From NCBI RefSeq assembly GCF_022549675.1, contig NZ_JAKZGR010000003.1:1-64000 (forward strand): a stretch of DNA of 64,000 nucleotides, given 5' to 3'. This stretch comes from Belliella kenyensis (GTDB taxonomy: Bacteria > Bacteroidota > Bacteroidia > Cytophagales > Cyclobacteriaceae). The number at the start of each line of letters is the position of its first letter. Within the stretch, counting starts at the first letter, position 1. A program made the position numbers and the translations under genes. Shown here one piece after another: positions 7,499 to 15,904 of the stretch. The notes beneath the pieces are model-generated. The model saw only the letters and a list, made by a program, of their open reading frames with translations. It was not told the origin of the DNA and did no database searches.

Positions 7499-8542
7499 TT
7501 ATTCGAATATTCTTTCAATCATGGTGATTGTACCCTTATCAGCATCTAGCTTCACTTTGGCACCTATAGGTATAATGAATTGTTTAGGTATATGTCCTAT
7601 CATAGCTCCTTTGTAGGCGGGTATTTTTAAAGGAAGAATGTAGTCATCAAGGATATCATCTAGGGTTAGAGATCCGTATCCACTTGATGGTGTACAGTCA
7701 GTGCATTGACCAAAGACAAAACCTCTTATTTTATCCAAGGTTCCATTTAGTTTTAAGGTACTCATCATACGATCTATTTTGTAGGGATCCTCCCCAATAT
7801 CTTCTAAGAATAGTATGGCGTCTGCGAAATCTGGTAAATAGGGTGTTCCTGAAAGTGCTGTAAGCACGGTAAGATTTCCTCCCAATATTTTCCCTTCAAC
7901 AACTCCAGGATAAATCCCAATAGTTCGGTTGCCTTTGATGACGAGATCATCACTTTTTTGATTTTCGTTTTCGAAGGTTATCAAAGATTTATTGAAAAAC
8001 ATTTCCTCAAATTGCTTGACGTTGAAAGAATTCCAACTACCTGTTCCATTGGGTCCATGGAAACTGATTAAGCCAGCCTTCGCTTGGAGAGCATTATGTA
8101 TCGCTGTGATGTCAGAATATCCCAGAAGTGGTTTGGGATTTTTTTTGATCAATTCATAGTCGATAAGAGGTAAAATTCTCGAAGCTCCAGAACCACCCCT
8201 AATGCAAACAATGCCTCTTACATCCCTATCCGCAAACATTTCATTCAAATCGTCTGCTCTCTCCTCGTCAGTTCCTGCCAAGTGGCCGTGGCGATTTTTT
8301 AAATTTTTGCCTAGCTTGACTTTGAAGCCTAATGCTTCCAAAGCTTCTTGAGCAAACATAAACTGAATCCTGTCTGATGTGGCCGCTGAAGGACTTATTA
8401 GTCCTATTTGATCTCCTTTGTGCAATGAGATTGGTAAAATTGTTTTTTCATTTATTGAAAACGATTTTTTTGAATCAAATCCAACGAAGGGCATTGCTCC
8501 CAAAGTAAGTCCAATAGATTTTATAAATTGTCTTTTCTTCAT
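7499..8542 (-). CDS. LD-carboxypeptidase, S66 (LdcA/MccF) family
   Basis: This 347-residue serine peptidase probably removes the terminal D-Ala from murein tetrapeptides during peptidoglycan recycling. The nucleophile Ser118 sits in IRGGSGASR, and the downstream GYSDITAIH, FLEDIGEDPYKIDR and GAMIGHIPKQ segments supply the Glu/His region. The N-terminus (KKRQFIKS plus a hydrophobic stretch to about residue 21) looks like a signal or weak Tat-type signal, which suggests export; classical LdcA is cytoplasmic. The MccF-like role is an alternative. The gene sits between dacB and the SGNH gene in the same operon. Confidence 0.85.
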   Translation of the reverse strand: MKKRQFIKSIGLTLGAMPFVGFDSKKSFSINEKTILPISLHKGDQIGLISPSAATSDRIQFMFAQEALEALGFKVKLGKNLKNRHGHLAGTDEERADDLNEMFADRDVRGIVCIRGGSGASRILPLIDYELIKKNPKPLLGYSDITAIHNALQAKAGLISFHGPNGTGSWNSFNVKQFEEMFFNKSLITFENENQKSDDLVIKGNRTIGIYPGVVEGKILGGNLTVLTALSGTPYLPDFADAILFLEDIGEDPYKIDRMMSTLKLNGTLDKIRGFVFGQCTDCTPSSGYGSLTLDDILDDYILPLKIPAYKGAMIGHIPKQFIIPIGAKVKLDADKGTITMIERIFE

Positions 8543-8561
8543 GATAAGGTCAAATTGAGAG

Positions 8562-9878
8562 TTAAAAATTTTCCTTTACAAAAATCAGCACTTTTTCCAT
8601 TTCAGCCCGGATTTCGGAAGCTTTATTTAAATAATTATTGTTCATCAATGCAAATGCAAAGTAATTGTTCGATTTGGTTTTTATAATTCCAACCAACGAA
8701 TGATTGTTACTTATTGTACCAGTTTTTGCAAATACATATGGTGATGAATCTTTGTAATTGTTTTTTAGAGTTCCATTAATTCCTCCCTGTGGCAATAACT
8801 GCATTAGTTCTTGCCGAGGCATCATTTTATCTAATTTTTGAATCAGCTGAACCATGCTCCGAGGTGTTACCAAATTATGTCTGGATAACCCTGACCCGTC
8901 TACCCATTGAGGTGTGTCGGGGAGATCTGATAAGTGGTTTTTGAGTATATATTGAATAGTTTTCTCTACATTGAGTTCACCAAACAATTCGTCGCTAACC
9001 ATTAGCAGGATTTGTTCTGCGATAAAATTGTCACTCTCTTGTAACATTTCCTTCCAAAGAGGTTGTAATTCACCTCCTTGGTATTTTTTTGCATTAGCGG
9101 GAATTGTAGTGTTTACAATTTCTACCGGTTTTTTGAGAAGCTCCCGCATCAATTCTGCTGTAAGCTCTGGAGTGGCAATAAATGGCATAGAGCTTCCTGA
9201 GTGGGTATAGCTTTTGGGGTTGTAATAGAAAGTGTTGCTATGGAAATCTCTTCTGACAGATGTTAGGTTTTGCATTTCTGTAGAGCTAGTGGCATTGATT
9301 GCTCGAATATTGCTTTGAGGTCTACCATTTACATTTTTGAAGGTCACCAAATTGCCATAAATCGGCAATGGACTTTTTTCTGCTGAGTAAGAGTAGTAAT
9401 AATCGTCCCAATTCCATCCTCTTCCGAAACTGTTTTCTTTCCAATTGGAAGTAGAATATTTTATTTTCTTATAATGTTCAAGAAAGGCTTCAATCTTTGG
9501 CTGAGGGAGTAAACTGTATTTCCAAGAAGGGTCTCCTGATCCCCAGATCGTGATCTCATCTCCTTGGGTAATGTATCTGAATGTATTTGTTTTTCTATTT
9601 AGGACCGCCAAGGAAGCAAAGAATGTTAACAATTTTGTGGTAGATGCAGGGATGAAATTCATGTGGCTATTTTTTTCAAAATGAACCCATTGATTATCCA
9701 AATCATAAAGCATGAAGCCAGTCAAATGATTGTCAAAAAAAGTATTTGGCCCGATCAGAGCATTTAATCGCTCATATCTTACCCGAATACTGTCTTCAAG
9801 TACATCATTGCTTTGTGCGTTTACAAAGCCAAACTGAAGAATTAGAATGAGTGAAAAGATACCTTTTTTAATGTTCAT
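8562..9878 (-). CDS. dacB: D-alanyl-D-alanine carboxypeptidase/endopeptidase (PBP4 type)
   Basis: This 438-residue penicillin-binding protein has a signal peptide ending near residue 21 (VNAQS). The active-site motifs are in order: SxxK as Ser79-TTK82, SxN in QESDNFIAEQ, and KTG in VFAKTGTIS. It belongs to the S13 (PBP4/DacB) family, which trims D-Ala and cleaves cross-links in the periplasm. Its start codon overlaps the DUF423 stop by 4 bp (ATGA), so translation is probably coupled, and the L,D-carboxypeptidase follows 19 bp later. Together they form a murein-turnover operon. Confidence 0.9.
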   Translation of the reverse strand: MNIKKGIFSLILILQFGFVNAQSNDVLEDSIRVRYERLNALIGPNTFFDNHLTGFMLYDLDNQWVHFEKNSHMNFIPASTTKLLTFFASLAVLNRKTNTFRYITQGDEITIWGSGDPSWKYSLLPQPKIEAFLEHYKKIKYSTSNWKENSFGRGWNWDDYYYSYSAEKSPLPIYGNLVTFKNVNGRPQSNIRAINATSSTEMQNLTSVRRDFHSNTFYYNPKSYTHSGSSMPFIATPELTAELMRELLKKPVEIVNTTIPANAKKYQGGELQPLWKEMLQESDNFIAEQILLMVSDELFGELNVEKTIQYILKNHLSDLPDTPQWVDGSGLSRHNLVTPRSMVQLIQKLDKMMPRQELMQLLPQGGINGTLKNNYKDSSPYVFAKTGTISNNHSLVGIIKTKSNNYFAFALMNNNYLNKASEIRAEMEKVLIFVKENF

Positions 9879-10264
9879 GAAATTGTTTTTTGAGTTTGGT
9901 TAGTAAATAAAAGTAAGAAAATCCAACCTAAAATAAATGCAATTCCTCCAAAAGGTGTAATTGCTCCTAACCAGGTGATACCAGTCAGGGAAAGCGTATA
10001 AAGCGATCCGGAAAAAACAAATATTCCAGTAAGAAATAGAAAAAAAGCTCTAGAAAGATGTTTGCTATAGGGATATCTATCTTTCAGTATTCCAACGGCA
10101 AGAATTGCAAATGTATGATAGAAGTGATATTTGACCGCTGTTTCGAATGTTTCGGCACGTCCATGTGTAGCTAGTGTTTCTGCTAGTCCATGAGCACCAA
10201 ATGCTCCAATTACGACTCCTAAGCCTCCTAGAATTGCTGCTATTTTGATTTCTATATTGTTCAT
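9875..10264 (-). CDS. DUF423 family membrane protein
   Basis: This is a small integral membrane protein of the DUF423/YgdD family, 129 residues from the ATG at 10264. I prefer that start over the GTG at 10321 because the protein then begins MNNIEIKIAAILGG, as in the family, and AGAAGGGA stands just upstream as a possible ribosome-binding site. The longer form would overlap the YggS stop. There are four hydrophobic segments, including the conserved GAFGAHGL motif near residue 20. The function is unknown. It is co-transcribed with yggS and dacB. Confidence 0.8.
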   Translation of the reverse strand: MNNIEIKIAAILGGLGVVIGAFGAHGLAETLATHGRAETFETAVKYHFYHTFAILAVGILKDRYPYSKHLSRAFFLFLTGIFVFSGSLYTLSLTGITWLGAITPFGGIAFILGWIFLLLFTNQTQKTIS

Positions 10265-10317
10265 TCCCTTCTGATTGCGTGTTATGTTATGGAAAATACT
10301 AAGAATACGTTGTTTGA

Positions 10318-10983
10318 TCACCTACTTCCGAATATAGCAGAACCAATCCGTACCATGGTACTGCCCTCTTCTTGTGCTAATAAATAGTCTCCACTCATGC
10401 CCATCGAAATTTCTTTAAGGTCAAAGTTTGATGGTAGATTTTTAGCTTTTAAAGTTTCAAATAGATTCTTGAGTCCTCTGAATTCAGACCTGATCTTTTG
10501 CGTATCCTCTGTAAAAGTTGCCATGCCCATCAATCCAATAATTTTTATGTTTTTTAAGGATTGAATTTCCATGCTATTGAACATTTCATTTAGTTCATTT
10601 TCATCAAAGCCAAATTTTGATTCTTCTTGTGCGATGTGAATTTGAAGTAGACAATGAATAATTCGATCCACTTTGCTGGCCTGCTTGTCGATTTCTTTTA
10701 GAAGCTTGTAAGAGTCCACCCCATGAATAAGGTAGACGAAAGGGGCAATATATTTCACTTTGTTCCGCTGAAGATGTCCGATCATATGCCAGCGAATATC
10801 CGACGGGAGATGTTCGTGTTTTTCAACAAGTTCTTGTACTTTATTTTCGCCAAAATCTCTGATTCCAGTTTCATAAGCCTCTTTAATGGCTTCGATTGAT
10901 TTGGTTTTACTTACCGCTACCAGCAGGCATTCTGGATTTTTAAAGGTATTTTTTATTTCGAATAAGTTTTCTTTGATAGACAT
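10318..10983 (-). CDS. YggS-family PLP-binding protein (PLPBP)
   Basis: This 221-residue cytoplasmic protein should bind pyridoxal phosphate and help its homeostasis without a known catalytic activity. The PLP lysine is Lys26 in AVSKTK; IRDFGENKVQELVEK, WHMIGHLQRNK and the late SMGMSGDY segment are family signatures. It is the first gene of the five-gene operon running down to the SGNH hydrolase. An exact TAnnTTTG -7 element lies about 28 bp upstream. It is divergent from the GH3 gene across 48 bp. The family assignment is firm. Confidence 0.9.
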   Translation of the reverse strand: MSIKENLFEIKNTFKNPECLLVAVSKTKSIEAIKEAYETGIRDFGENKVQELVEKHEHLPSDIRWHMIGHLQRNKVKYIAPFVYLIHGVDSYKLLKEIDKQASKVDRIIHCLLQIHIAQEESKFGFDENELNEMFNSMEIQSLKNIKIIGLMGMATFTEDTQKIRSEFRGLKNLFETLKAKNLPSNFDLKEISMGMSGDYLLAQEEGSTMVRIGSAIFGSR

Positions 10984-10988
10984 TCTTT

Positions 10989-10996
10989 TAACTTTG
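10989..10996 (+). promoter_or_regulatory. -7 element for the GH3 gene
   Basis: TAACTTTG is an exact TAnnTTTG match, placing the expected start of transcription near 11003, about 29 nt before the ATG at 11032. A TTTG at 10972-10975 is closer than the usual 19-bp spacing, so the -33 part is uncertain. Confidence 0.5.
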
Positions 10997-11010
10997 ACAG
11001 CTCAATAACT

Positions 11011-11018
11011 CAAATATA
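11011..11018 (-). promoter_or_regulatory. -7 element for the yggS operon
   Basis: Read on the minus strand this is TATATTTG, an exact TAnnTTTG match. The expected start is near 11004, about 20 nt before the yggS ATG. It faces the plus-strand element at 10989-10996, so the two predicted start points nearly coincide. Confidence 0.5.
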
Positions 11019-11031
11019 CCAAAACAAAGAT

Positions 11032-12585
11032 ATGGCTATCTTAGGGACATTACTAAAAAACGGCATCAGATTAAGAGAATCTTTGGAACAAGAGTACAGC
11101 TCGCCAGCATTTTTGCAGAAGCATGAGTTGCAAAAACTAATCATTAAATCTGCCAAGACTGAAATAGGTAAAAAGTATGGATTTGGCGATATATTGAAAG
11201 CATTCAAATCGGATGATGATAGCTTTTACCAACATTTTTGTAAAAATATCCCAATATATGATTATGATAAAATTTATGAAGAGTGGTGGTATAAGCTAAA
11301 GGAAGGTGGAAAAAATATTACTTGGCCAGGAGAGATCAGGTATTTTGCTCTTAGTTCTGGAACATCAGGTGCTACTTCGAAGTATATACCTATCTCCAAG
11401 GATATGGTGAAGGCTATTAGGAAAACTGGTGTCAGGCAGATTTTGACTTTATCAAAATATGATTTACCTCCAAGTCTATTTACAAAAGGAATTTTGATGC
11501 TTGGTGGAAGCACGGATTTGGAGTTTAATGGAACTTATTTTTCTGGAGATTTAAGTGGGATTACAGCTGGAAGGCTTCCTATTTGGTTTCAAAGATTCTA
11601 TAAACCCGGCAAGAAAATATCTAGAAATAAAAATTGGGGTGAAAAACTAGATCAAATAGTTCAAAATGCCAGTAAATGGGACATTGGAATTATAGTAGGT
11701 GTACCTGCGTGGCTACAGATTCTTATGGAAAAGATAATTGAGCATTATCAAGTTGATACAATTCATGATGTATGGCCCAATCTGCAGATTTTTGTTCATG
11801 GTGGAGTTTCGTTCCAACCTTATCGAAAGGGTTTTGAAAAGCTTTTGGCTAAACCCTTGATCTATATGGAGACGTACTTGGCTTCAGAAGGATTTTTGGC
11901 ATTCCAAGCTACTCCAAACAGTGGATCTATGCGATTGGTACTTAATAACGGGATATTTTACGAGTTTGTGCCATTTATTGATGAGAATTTTGATCAAAAT
12001 GGGGAGTTGAAGTCTGATGTTAATCCTCTGAAAATAGATGAAATAGAAGAAGGAAAGGAGTATGCCATACTGATAAGCACTTGCTCTGGAGCATGGAGGT
12101 ATTTAATAGGTGATACGATAAAGTTTGTTTCAAAATCAGACAATGAAATCATCATCACAGGAAGGACAAAACATTTTTTAAGTTTGTGTGGAGAGCACCT
12201 GTCAGTGGATAATATGAATAAAGCGATAAATCTACTAGAGGATGCATGCAATATAGATGTAAGAGAATTTACTGTGGTCGGTCTTCCTCATGGAAATTTA
12301 TTTATGCATCATTGGTTCATTGGTACAGAAGATGAGGTAGATGAAAATTGGCTTAGAGATCAAATAGATGAACAATTGAAGTCATTAAACGATGATTATG
12401 TCGTCGAAAGGAAACACGCACTAAAAGAGGTAAAGCTTACTAGGCTTTCTCCATCGTTGTTTTACACCTGGATGAGATCTGAAGGAAAAGAGGGGGGGCA
12501 AAATAAGTTTCCAAGGGTATTGAAGGGGGAGAAATTGAAATCATGGCTATCATTCCTTCAAGAAAATAATGTTTCAATCTCATGA
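11032..12585 (+). CDS. GH3 (auxin-responsive promoter) family protein
   Basis: This 517-residue protein resembles the GH3 branch of acyl-adenylate-forming enzymes. The phosphate-binding motif LSSGTSGATSKYIPIS lies near residues 104-119, and YLASEGFLAF and IITGRTKHFLSLCGEH mark the C-terminal adenylation region. In plants GH3 proteins conjugate amino acids to acyl acids; in Bacteroidota the substrate is unknown. It is co-transcribed with the LysE-type exporter, whose start overlaps its stop by 4 bp, so an acyl-amino acid product followed by export is a possible but unproven reading. Confidence 0.85.
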   Translation: MAILGTLLKNGIRLRESLEQEYSSPAFLQKHELQKLIIKSAKTEIGKKYGFGDILKAFKSDDDSFYQHFCKNIPIYDYDKIYEEWWYKLKEGGKNITWPGEIRYFALSSGTSGATSKYIPISKDMVKAIRKTGVRQILTLSKYDLPPSLFTKGILMLGGSTDLEFNGTYFSGDLSGITAGRLPIWFQRFYKPGKKISRNKNWGEKLDQIVQNASKWDIGIIVGVPAWLQILMEKIIEHYQVDTIHDVWPNLQIFVHGGVSFQPYRKGFEKLLAKPLIYMETYLASEGFLAFQATPNSGSMRLVLNNGIFYEFVPFIDENFDQNGELKSDVNPLKIDEIEEGKEYAILISTCSGAWRYLIGDTIKFVSKSDNEIIITGRTKHFLSLCGEHLSVDNMNKAINLLEDACNIDVREFTVVGLPHGNLFMHHWFIGTEDEVDENWLRDQIDEQLKSLNDDYVVERKHALKEVKLTRLSPSLFYTWMRSEGKEGGQNKFPRVLKGEKLKSWLSFLQENNVSIS

Positions 12586-13217
12586 ATCAGGCACTTCTTG
12601 AAGGGCTCAGTGTAGGATTGATCTTGTCAGCAATGATAGGTCCTGTATTTTTCACTCTGATTCAAAATTCTATCGAATCAGGATTTAAAAATACAGCAGT
12701 AATGGCATTTGGAATATTATTAAGTGATTTGATTTATGTGATGATTACTTTTTTTAGTGTCAGCATTTTTGCACAAAATCCATATTTCGAAGTATTTTTA
12801 GGATATGGAGGAGCATTGGTACTAATCGGATTTGGCGTAGTTACATTTTTCAAAAAATCAGTACACAGACCAAATACTGCTGGCATTGTTTTCCCAAAAC
12901 CGAAAAAAATGACAGCATTTTTGAAAGGATTCAGTATAAATGGAGTGAATCCATTTGTGATGCTTTTCTGGATATCGATCGCTGGTATTGTTAGTATCAA
13001 AGATGAATTTAGAATTATCGATGTTGTTTTTTATTACGCAGGTATTTTACTGACTGTATTTTCTATTGATCTTTTAAAAGCTTTTGTGGCGAAGCAATTA
13101 AAACCGTATGTGACTCCAGTAATTATGATGAGAATGAATCGGATAGTGGCAATTGTTTTAGTCTTTTTTGGAATCAGGTTAATTTTGTATGCATATGAAA
13201 AACATTTGTTGCTTTAA
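12582..13217 (+). CDS. LysE-family translocator
   Basis: This 211-residue membrane protein has about six hydrophobic segments. The N-terminal pattern (LSVGLILSAMIGPVFFTLI, with its conserved GP) and a second GP-like repeat in NGVNPFVMLFW are typical of LysE/RhtB exporters. It should export amino acids or similar small metabolites across the inner membrane; the substrate is not visible. Its ATG overlaps the GH3 stop (ATGA), so the two are translationally coupled. There is no strong terminator just downstream, only a weak imperfect stem near 13227-13250. Confidence 0.85.
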   Translation: MNQALLEGLSVGLILSAMIGPVFFTLIQNSIESGFKNTAVMAFGILLSDLIYVMITFFSVSIFAQNPYFEVFLGYGGALVLIGFGVVTFFKKSVHRPNTAGIVFPKPKKMTAFLKGFSINGVNPFVMLFWISIAGIVSIKDEFRIIDVVFYYAGILLTVFSIDLLKAFVAKQLKPYVTPVIMMRMNRIVAIVLVFFGIRLILYAYEKHLLL

Positions 13218-13422
13218 AAGGTATTAGTAGGTGTAAAAGCCTTACCTACAGAGGTTGAACTGTGTTCAAGTCTAGAGATCCAAGCTGTCGGCTAGGGTGC
13301 GTATGTATATTCAGTTTTATAATGATCATTTCTAACGCATTTCCAACGATGTGATTGATATTCAGGGACAATGCATGTCGATCATTTTTTTTCCAATTAA
13401 TAATTATAAAAACGATAGCTAT

Positions 13423-14034
13423 ATGAAAATCAAAAAAATTAACATGCTACATCTTATAGTGATGGCATTTTTGGTATTATTTAGTTGCCAGGTGATTGCA
13501 CAGAATGATCAGCCAGAGCGACTGAGAGAGTTTAATGTAAAACGCATTGACTACAATAAATCTGGGATGTTGATCTTAGGCTCATGGGCTGTAGGAAATA
13601 TGATGCTAGGTGGAGTGATGGCTAATAGAACGTCTGGTCAAACGAAAGCATTTCATCAGATGAATATATATTGGAATACAGTGAATCTCGCTATAGCAGG
13701 ATTTGGGTATTATTCAGCAATGAAAGAAATTCCTAGCCCAGACTTTTGGGAAACATTAGATGCTCAACATGGTATCGAAAAGATATTGATCGTCAATGCA
13801 GCGTTGGACATTGCATATATGGCAGGAGGGTTTTACCTCAATGAGCGAGGTCTAAGAGTAGGAAGTGAACAGTTGCAGGGATTTGGTAAGTCAGTGATTC
13901 TTCAGGGAGCTTTTTTAATGAGTTTTGATGCTATCAAGTATGTTTTTCACGTTTCTCACGGAAAAGAATTGCCTGAAATCATGCAACATATCGGTTTTAC
14001 CCCAAATGGCCTTGGTCTCGTGATGAATTTCTAA
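13423..14034 (+). CDS. Hypothetical membrane protein
   Basis: This 204-residue protein has a signal-like N-terminus (hydrophobic to about residue 27, ending VIAQ) followed by four further hydrophobic stretches (about 45-60, 78-95, 122-142 and 155-175). It is small, helical and integral to a membrane. I do not recognise a function; it may belong to the family I remember as DUF6992, but that is uncertain. I chose the ATG at 13423 because the 24 residues before it look like spacer. It is monocistronic and convergent with ald. Confidence 0.6.
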   Translation: MKIKKINMLHLIVMAFLVLFSCQVIAQNDQPERLREFNVKRIDYNKSGMLILGSWAVGNMMLGGVMANRTSGQTKAFHQMNIYWNTVNLAIAGFGYYSAMKEIPSPDFWETLDAQHGIEKILIVNAALDIAYMAGGFYLNERGLRVGSEQLQGFGKSVILQGAFLMSFDAIKYVFHVSHGKELPEIMQHIGFTPNGLGLVMNF

Positions 14035-14121
14035 AACTCAAAGACATTATTTTGGATTGGTAACTACATGCTTTATGAATTTTAGAAGTTAAAAAGTTTT
14101 GAATCTTCAAAAATTGGAAAA

Positions 14122-14158
14122 AAATTAGGTTCAAAGTAGAGAACTTTGAACCTAATTT
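14122..14158. terminator. Bidirectional terminator between 13423-14034 and ald
   Basis: A perfect 16-bp inverted repeat (14122-14137 and 14143-14158) encloses a 5-nt loop. On the minus strand it runs straight into a stretch of T, which suits termination of ald. On the plus strand a weaker AT tract follows. It lies between two convergent genes. Confidence 0.8.
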
Positions 14159-14343
14159 AGAAAATTTTAATCTTAAACTTCTTTGCCGTCATTATCAATT
14201 CATGAGTTGACGCCGTTGCTATTGAAGGATCTAGCCCGCCGTCATGGGGCGGCTATTGATCAACTTCAAAAATAAGTTAAATTGATATTCTCCAAAATTA
14301 CTGGCAAAGTTCCATATTTAGATATGGAATATTAGTGTATAGA
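14159..14343. repeat. Spacer with GC-rich hairpin, related to 27486-27536
   Basis: This spacer holds a block unlike the AT-rich surroundings. GTTGA (14206-14210) can pair with TCAAC (14260-14264) around an inner CCGCC (14236-14240)/GGCGG (14248-14252) stem. The part from GAGTTG at 14204 to AGC near 14235 resembles GAGTTG...AGC at 27486-27523, sharing GCTATTGAAG and a following TCT-AGC. It may be a small dispersed element or a decayed repeat. No ORF was found. Confidence 0.45.
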
Positions 14344-15462
14344 TTAGTCTACCAGGTATTTTTCAACAGGAACATAATCCAAATTGAAGGCATCAGCTAC
14401 AGCTTTATAGACAATATCACCATGAATTACATTCAGTCCAGGAATCAACTCGACATTTTCTTGTGCGGCTTTTTTCCAACCTTTGTCAGCCAATTGGATA
14501 GCATAAGGTAGTGTTGCGTTTGTCAATGCCAAAGTAGAAGTGTAAGGTACAGCACCCGGCATGTTTGCCACGCAATAATGTACTACATCATCGATCACAT
14601 ATGTTGGGTTTTCGTGAGTTGTAGGTTTACAAGTCTCAATGCAACCTCCTTGATCCACTGCTACGTCCACAAGCACTGCTCCCTTTTTCATATCGGCAAG
14701 CATGTCTCTAGTGATCAAGTGCGGAGCTTTAGCTCCTGGGATCAGAACAGCACCCACTACCAGGTCTGCGTCTTTGATCATCTCCCTTACATTGTATTCA
14801 TTAGACATCATAGTCTTGACATTGGCAGGCATCACATCTGCAAGGTATCTCATTCTTGGAAGAGATACATCCATTATAGTGACATCTGCACCTAATCCAG
14901 CAGCCATCCATGCAGCTTGAGTACCAACTATACCACCTCCCAAGATCAAAACTTTCGCAGGGAGAGTTCCAGGGACTCCACCAAGCAATATACCTCTGCC
15001 TCCTAAAGGCTTTTCAAGATAATTAGCTCCTTTTTGGATAGCCATTCTTCCTGCTACTTCTGACATAGGCACCAAAAGCGGAAGGCTTCTGTCTGCCTTT
15101 TCCACCGTTTCATAAGCTAGGCAGATTGATTTGCTAGCTACCATTGCTTTGGTCAGTGGCTCATAAGATGCAAAGTGAAAATAAGTGAACAAAAGTTGAT
15201 TTTCTTTGATCAATTTATATTCAGACTCGATTGGCTCTTTTACTTTCATGATCATTTCAGCAATGGCATATACATCCTCTATAGTAGGGAGTATGGCTGC
15301 TCCAGCTTCTGTGTACTGATCATCAGAGAACCCACTACCTTCTCCAGCTGTGTGCTGCACAAAAACTGAATGGCCTCTTTTTACTAATTCTTTGGCTCCA
15401 GCCGGGGTCAATGCAACCCTGTTTTCATTGTTTTTAATCTCCTTTGGAACACCTATTATCAT
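14344..15462 (-). CDS. ald: Alanine dehydrogenase
   Basis: This 372-residue NAD-dependent enzyme interconverts L-alanine and pyruvate plus ammonia. The N-terminus MIIGVPKEIKNNENRVALTP is characteristic, with the Rossmann motif GGGIVGTQAAWMAAGLGADV in the middle and full-length C-terminal helices. I chose the ATG at 15462: the upstream in-frame ATG at 15534 adds 24 residues that overlap the predicted promoter and are absent from the family. It is monocistronic and ends at the bidirectional terminator. The assignment is firm. Confidence 0.95.
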   Translation of the reverse strand: MIIGVPKEIKNNENRVALTPAGAKELVKRGHSVFVQHTAGEGSGFSDDQYTEAGAAILPTIEDVYAIAEMIMKVKEPIESEYKLIKENQLLFTYFHFASYEPLTKAMVASKSICLAYETVEKADRSLPLLVPMSEVAGRMAIQKGANYLEKPLGGRGILLGGVPGTLPAKVLILGGGIVGTQAAWMAAGLGADVTIMDVSLPRMRYLADVMPANVKTMMSNEYNVREMIKDADLVVGAVLIPGAKAPHLITRDMLADMKKGAVLVDVAVDQGGCIETCKPTTHENPTYVIDDVVHYCVANMPGAVPYTSTLALTNATLPYAIQLADKGWKKAAQENVELIPGLNVIHGDIVYKAVADAFNLDYVPVEKYLVD

Positions 15463-15493
15463 GTCGTCTAAATTTGGGTTAGTATAACGGCGG

Positions 15494-15501
15494 CAAATAT
15501 A
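15494..15501 (-). promoter_or_regulatory. -7 element for ald
   Basis: Read on the minus strand this is TATATTTG, an exact TAnnTTTG match, placing the transcription start near 15487, about 25 nt before the chosen ATG at 15462. It lies inside the longer ORF and so argues against the 15534 start. Confidence 0.5.
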
Positions 15502-15818
15502 ATAATGTATAAGCATTCTATTTGAAAAATCCATATACTTTTTTGAATCAATATAGAATTAGATTTTAAATTGGAATATAATTTCATGTATTTTATTTTT
15601 TCTTAATAAAATTTTAAATTTGTAATTTTAATGATTGAAAATTTTGATCCGAGAAGCATAAAATATAGTCCTTTTAAAAGTATTGGTAAATTGTGTAATC
15701 TCCAATTGAAAATAAAGACTTTGTCATTAAAATAGGAATAATATTTTGTTAAATTGATTTTTTGTTAAAATTGTCAAAATAATTTTCTGAAAAATTTAAA
15801 ATTTATACTGTTGAGTAG

Positions 15819-15849
15819 TTTGTAGAAAAGACAAAATTCTTTATTTTTG
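15819..15849 (+). promoter_or_regulatory. Promoter of the 2-oxoacid dehydrogenase gene
   Basis: TTTG at 15819-15822 and TATTTTTG at 15842-15849 are separated by exactly 19 bp, a full match to the Bacteroidota -33/-7 promoter layout. Transcription should start near 15856, leaving a leader of about 48 nt before the ATG at 15905. The rest of the 442-bp spacer between ald and this gene is very AT-rich, and I see no other feature in it. Confidence 0.7.
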
Positions 15850-15904
15850 AAATAGTTGCAATAAATATATAATTACCCAAAATAGCTTTAGTTAACATGA
15901 AATT

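Noticed and set aside
13227-13250. Terminator after the LysE gene
   Set aside because: GTAGGT.../ACCTAC forms only an imperfect stem and no T-run follows.
15463-15534. Earlier ATG for ald
   Set aside because: It overlaps the TATATTTG -7 element, and the extra residues are not typical of the family.
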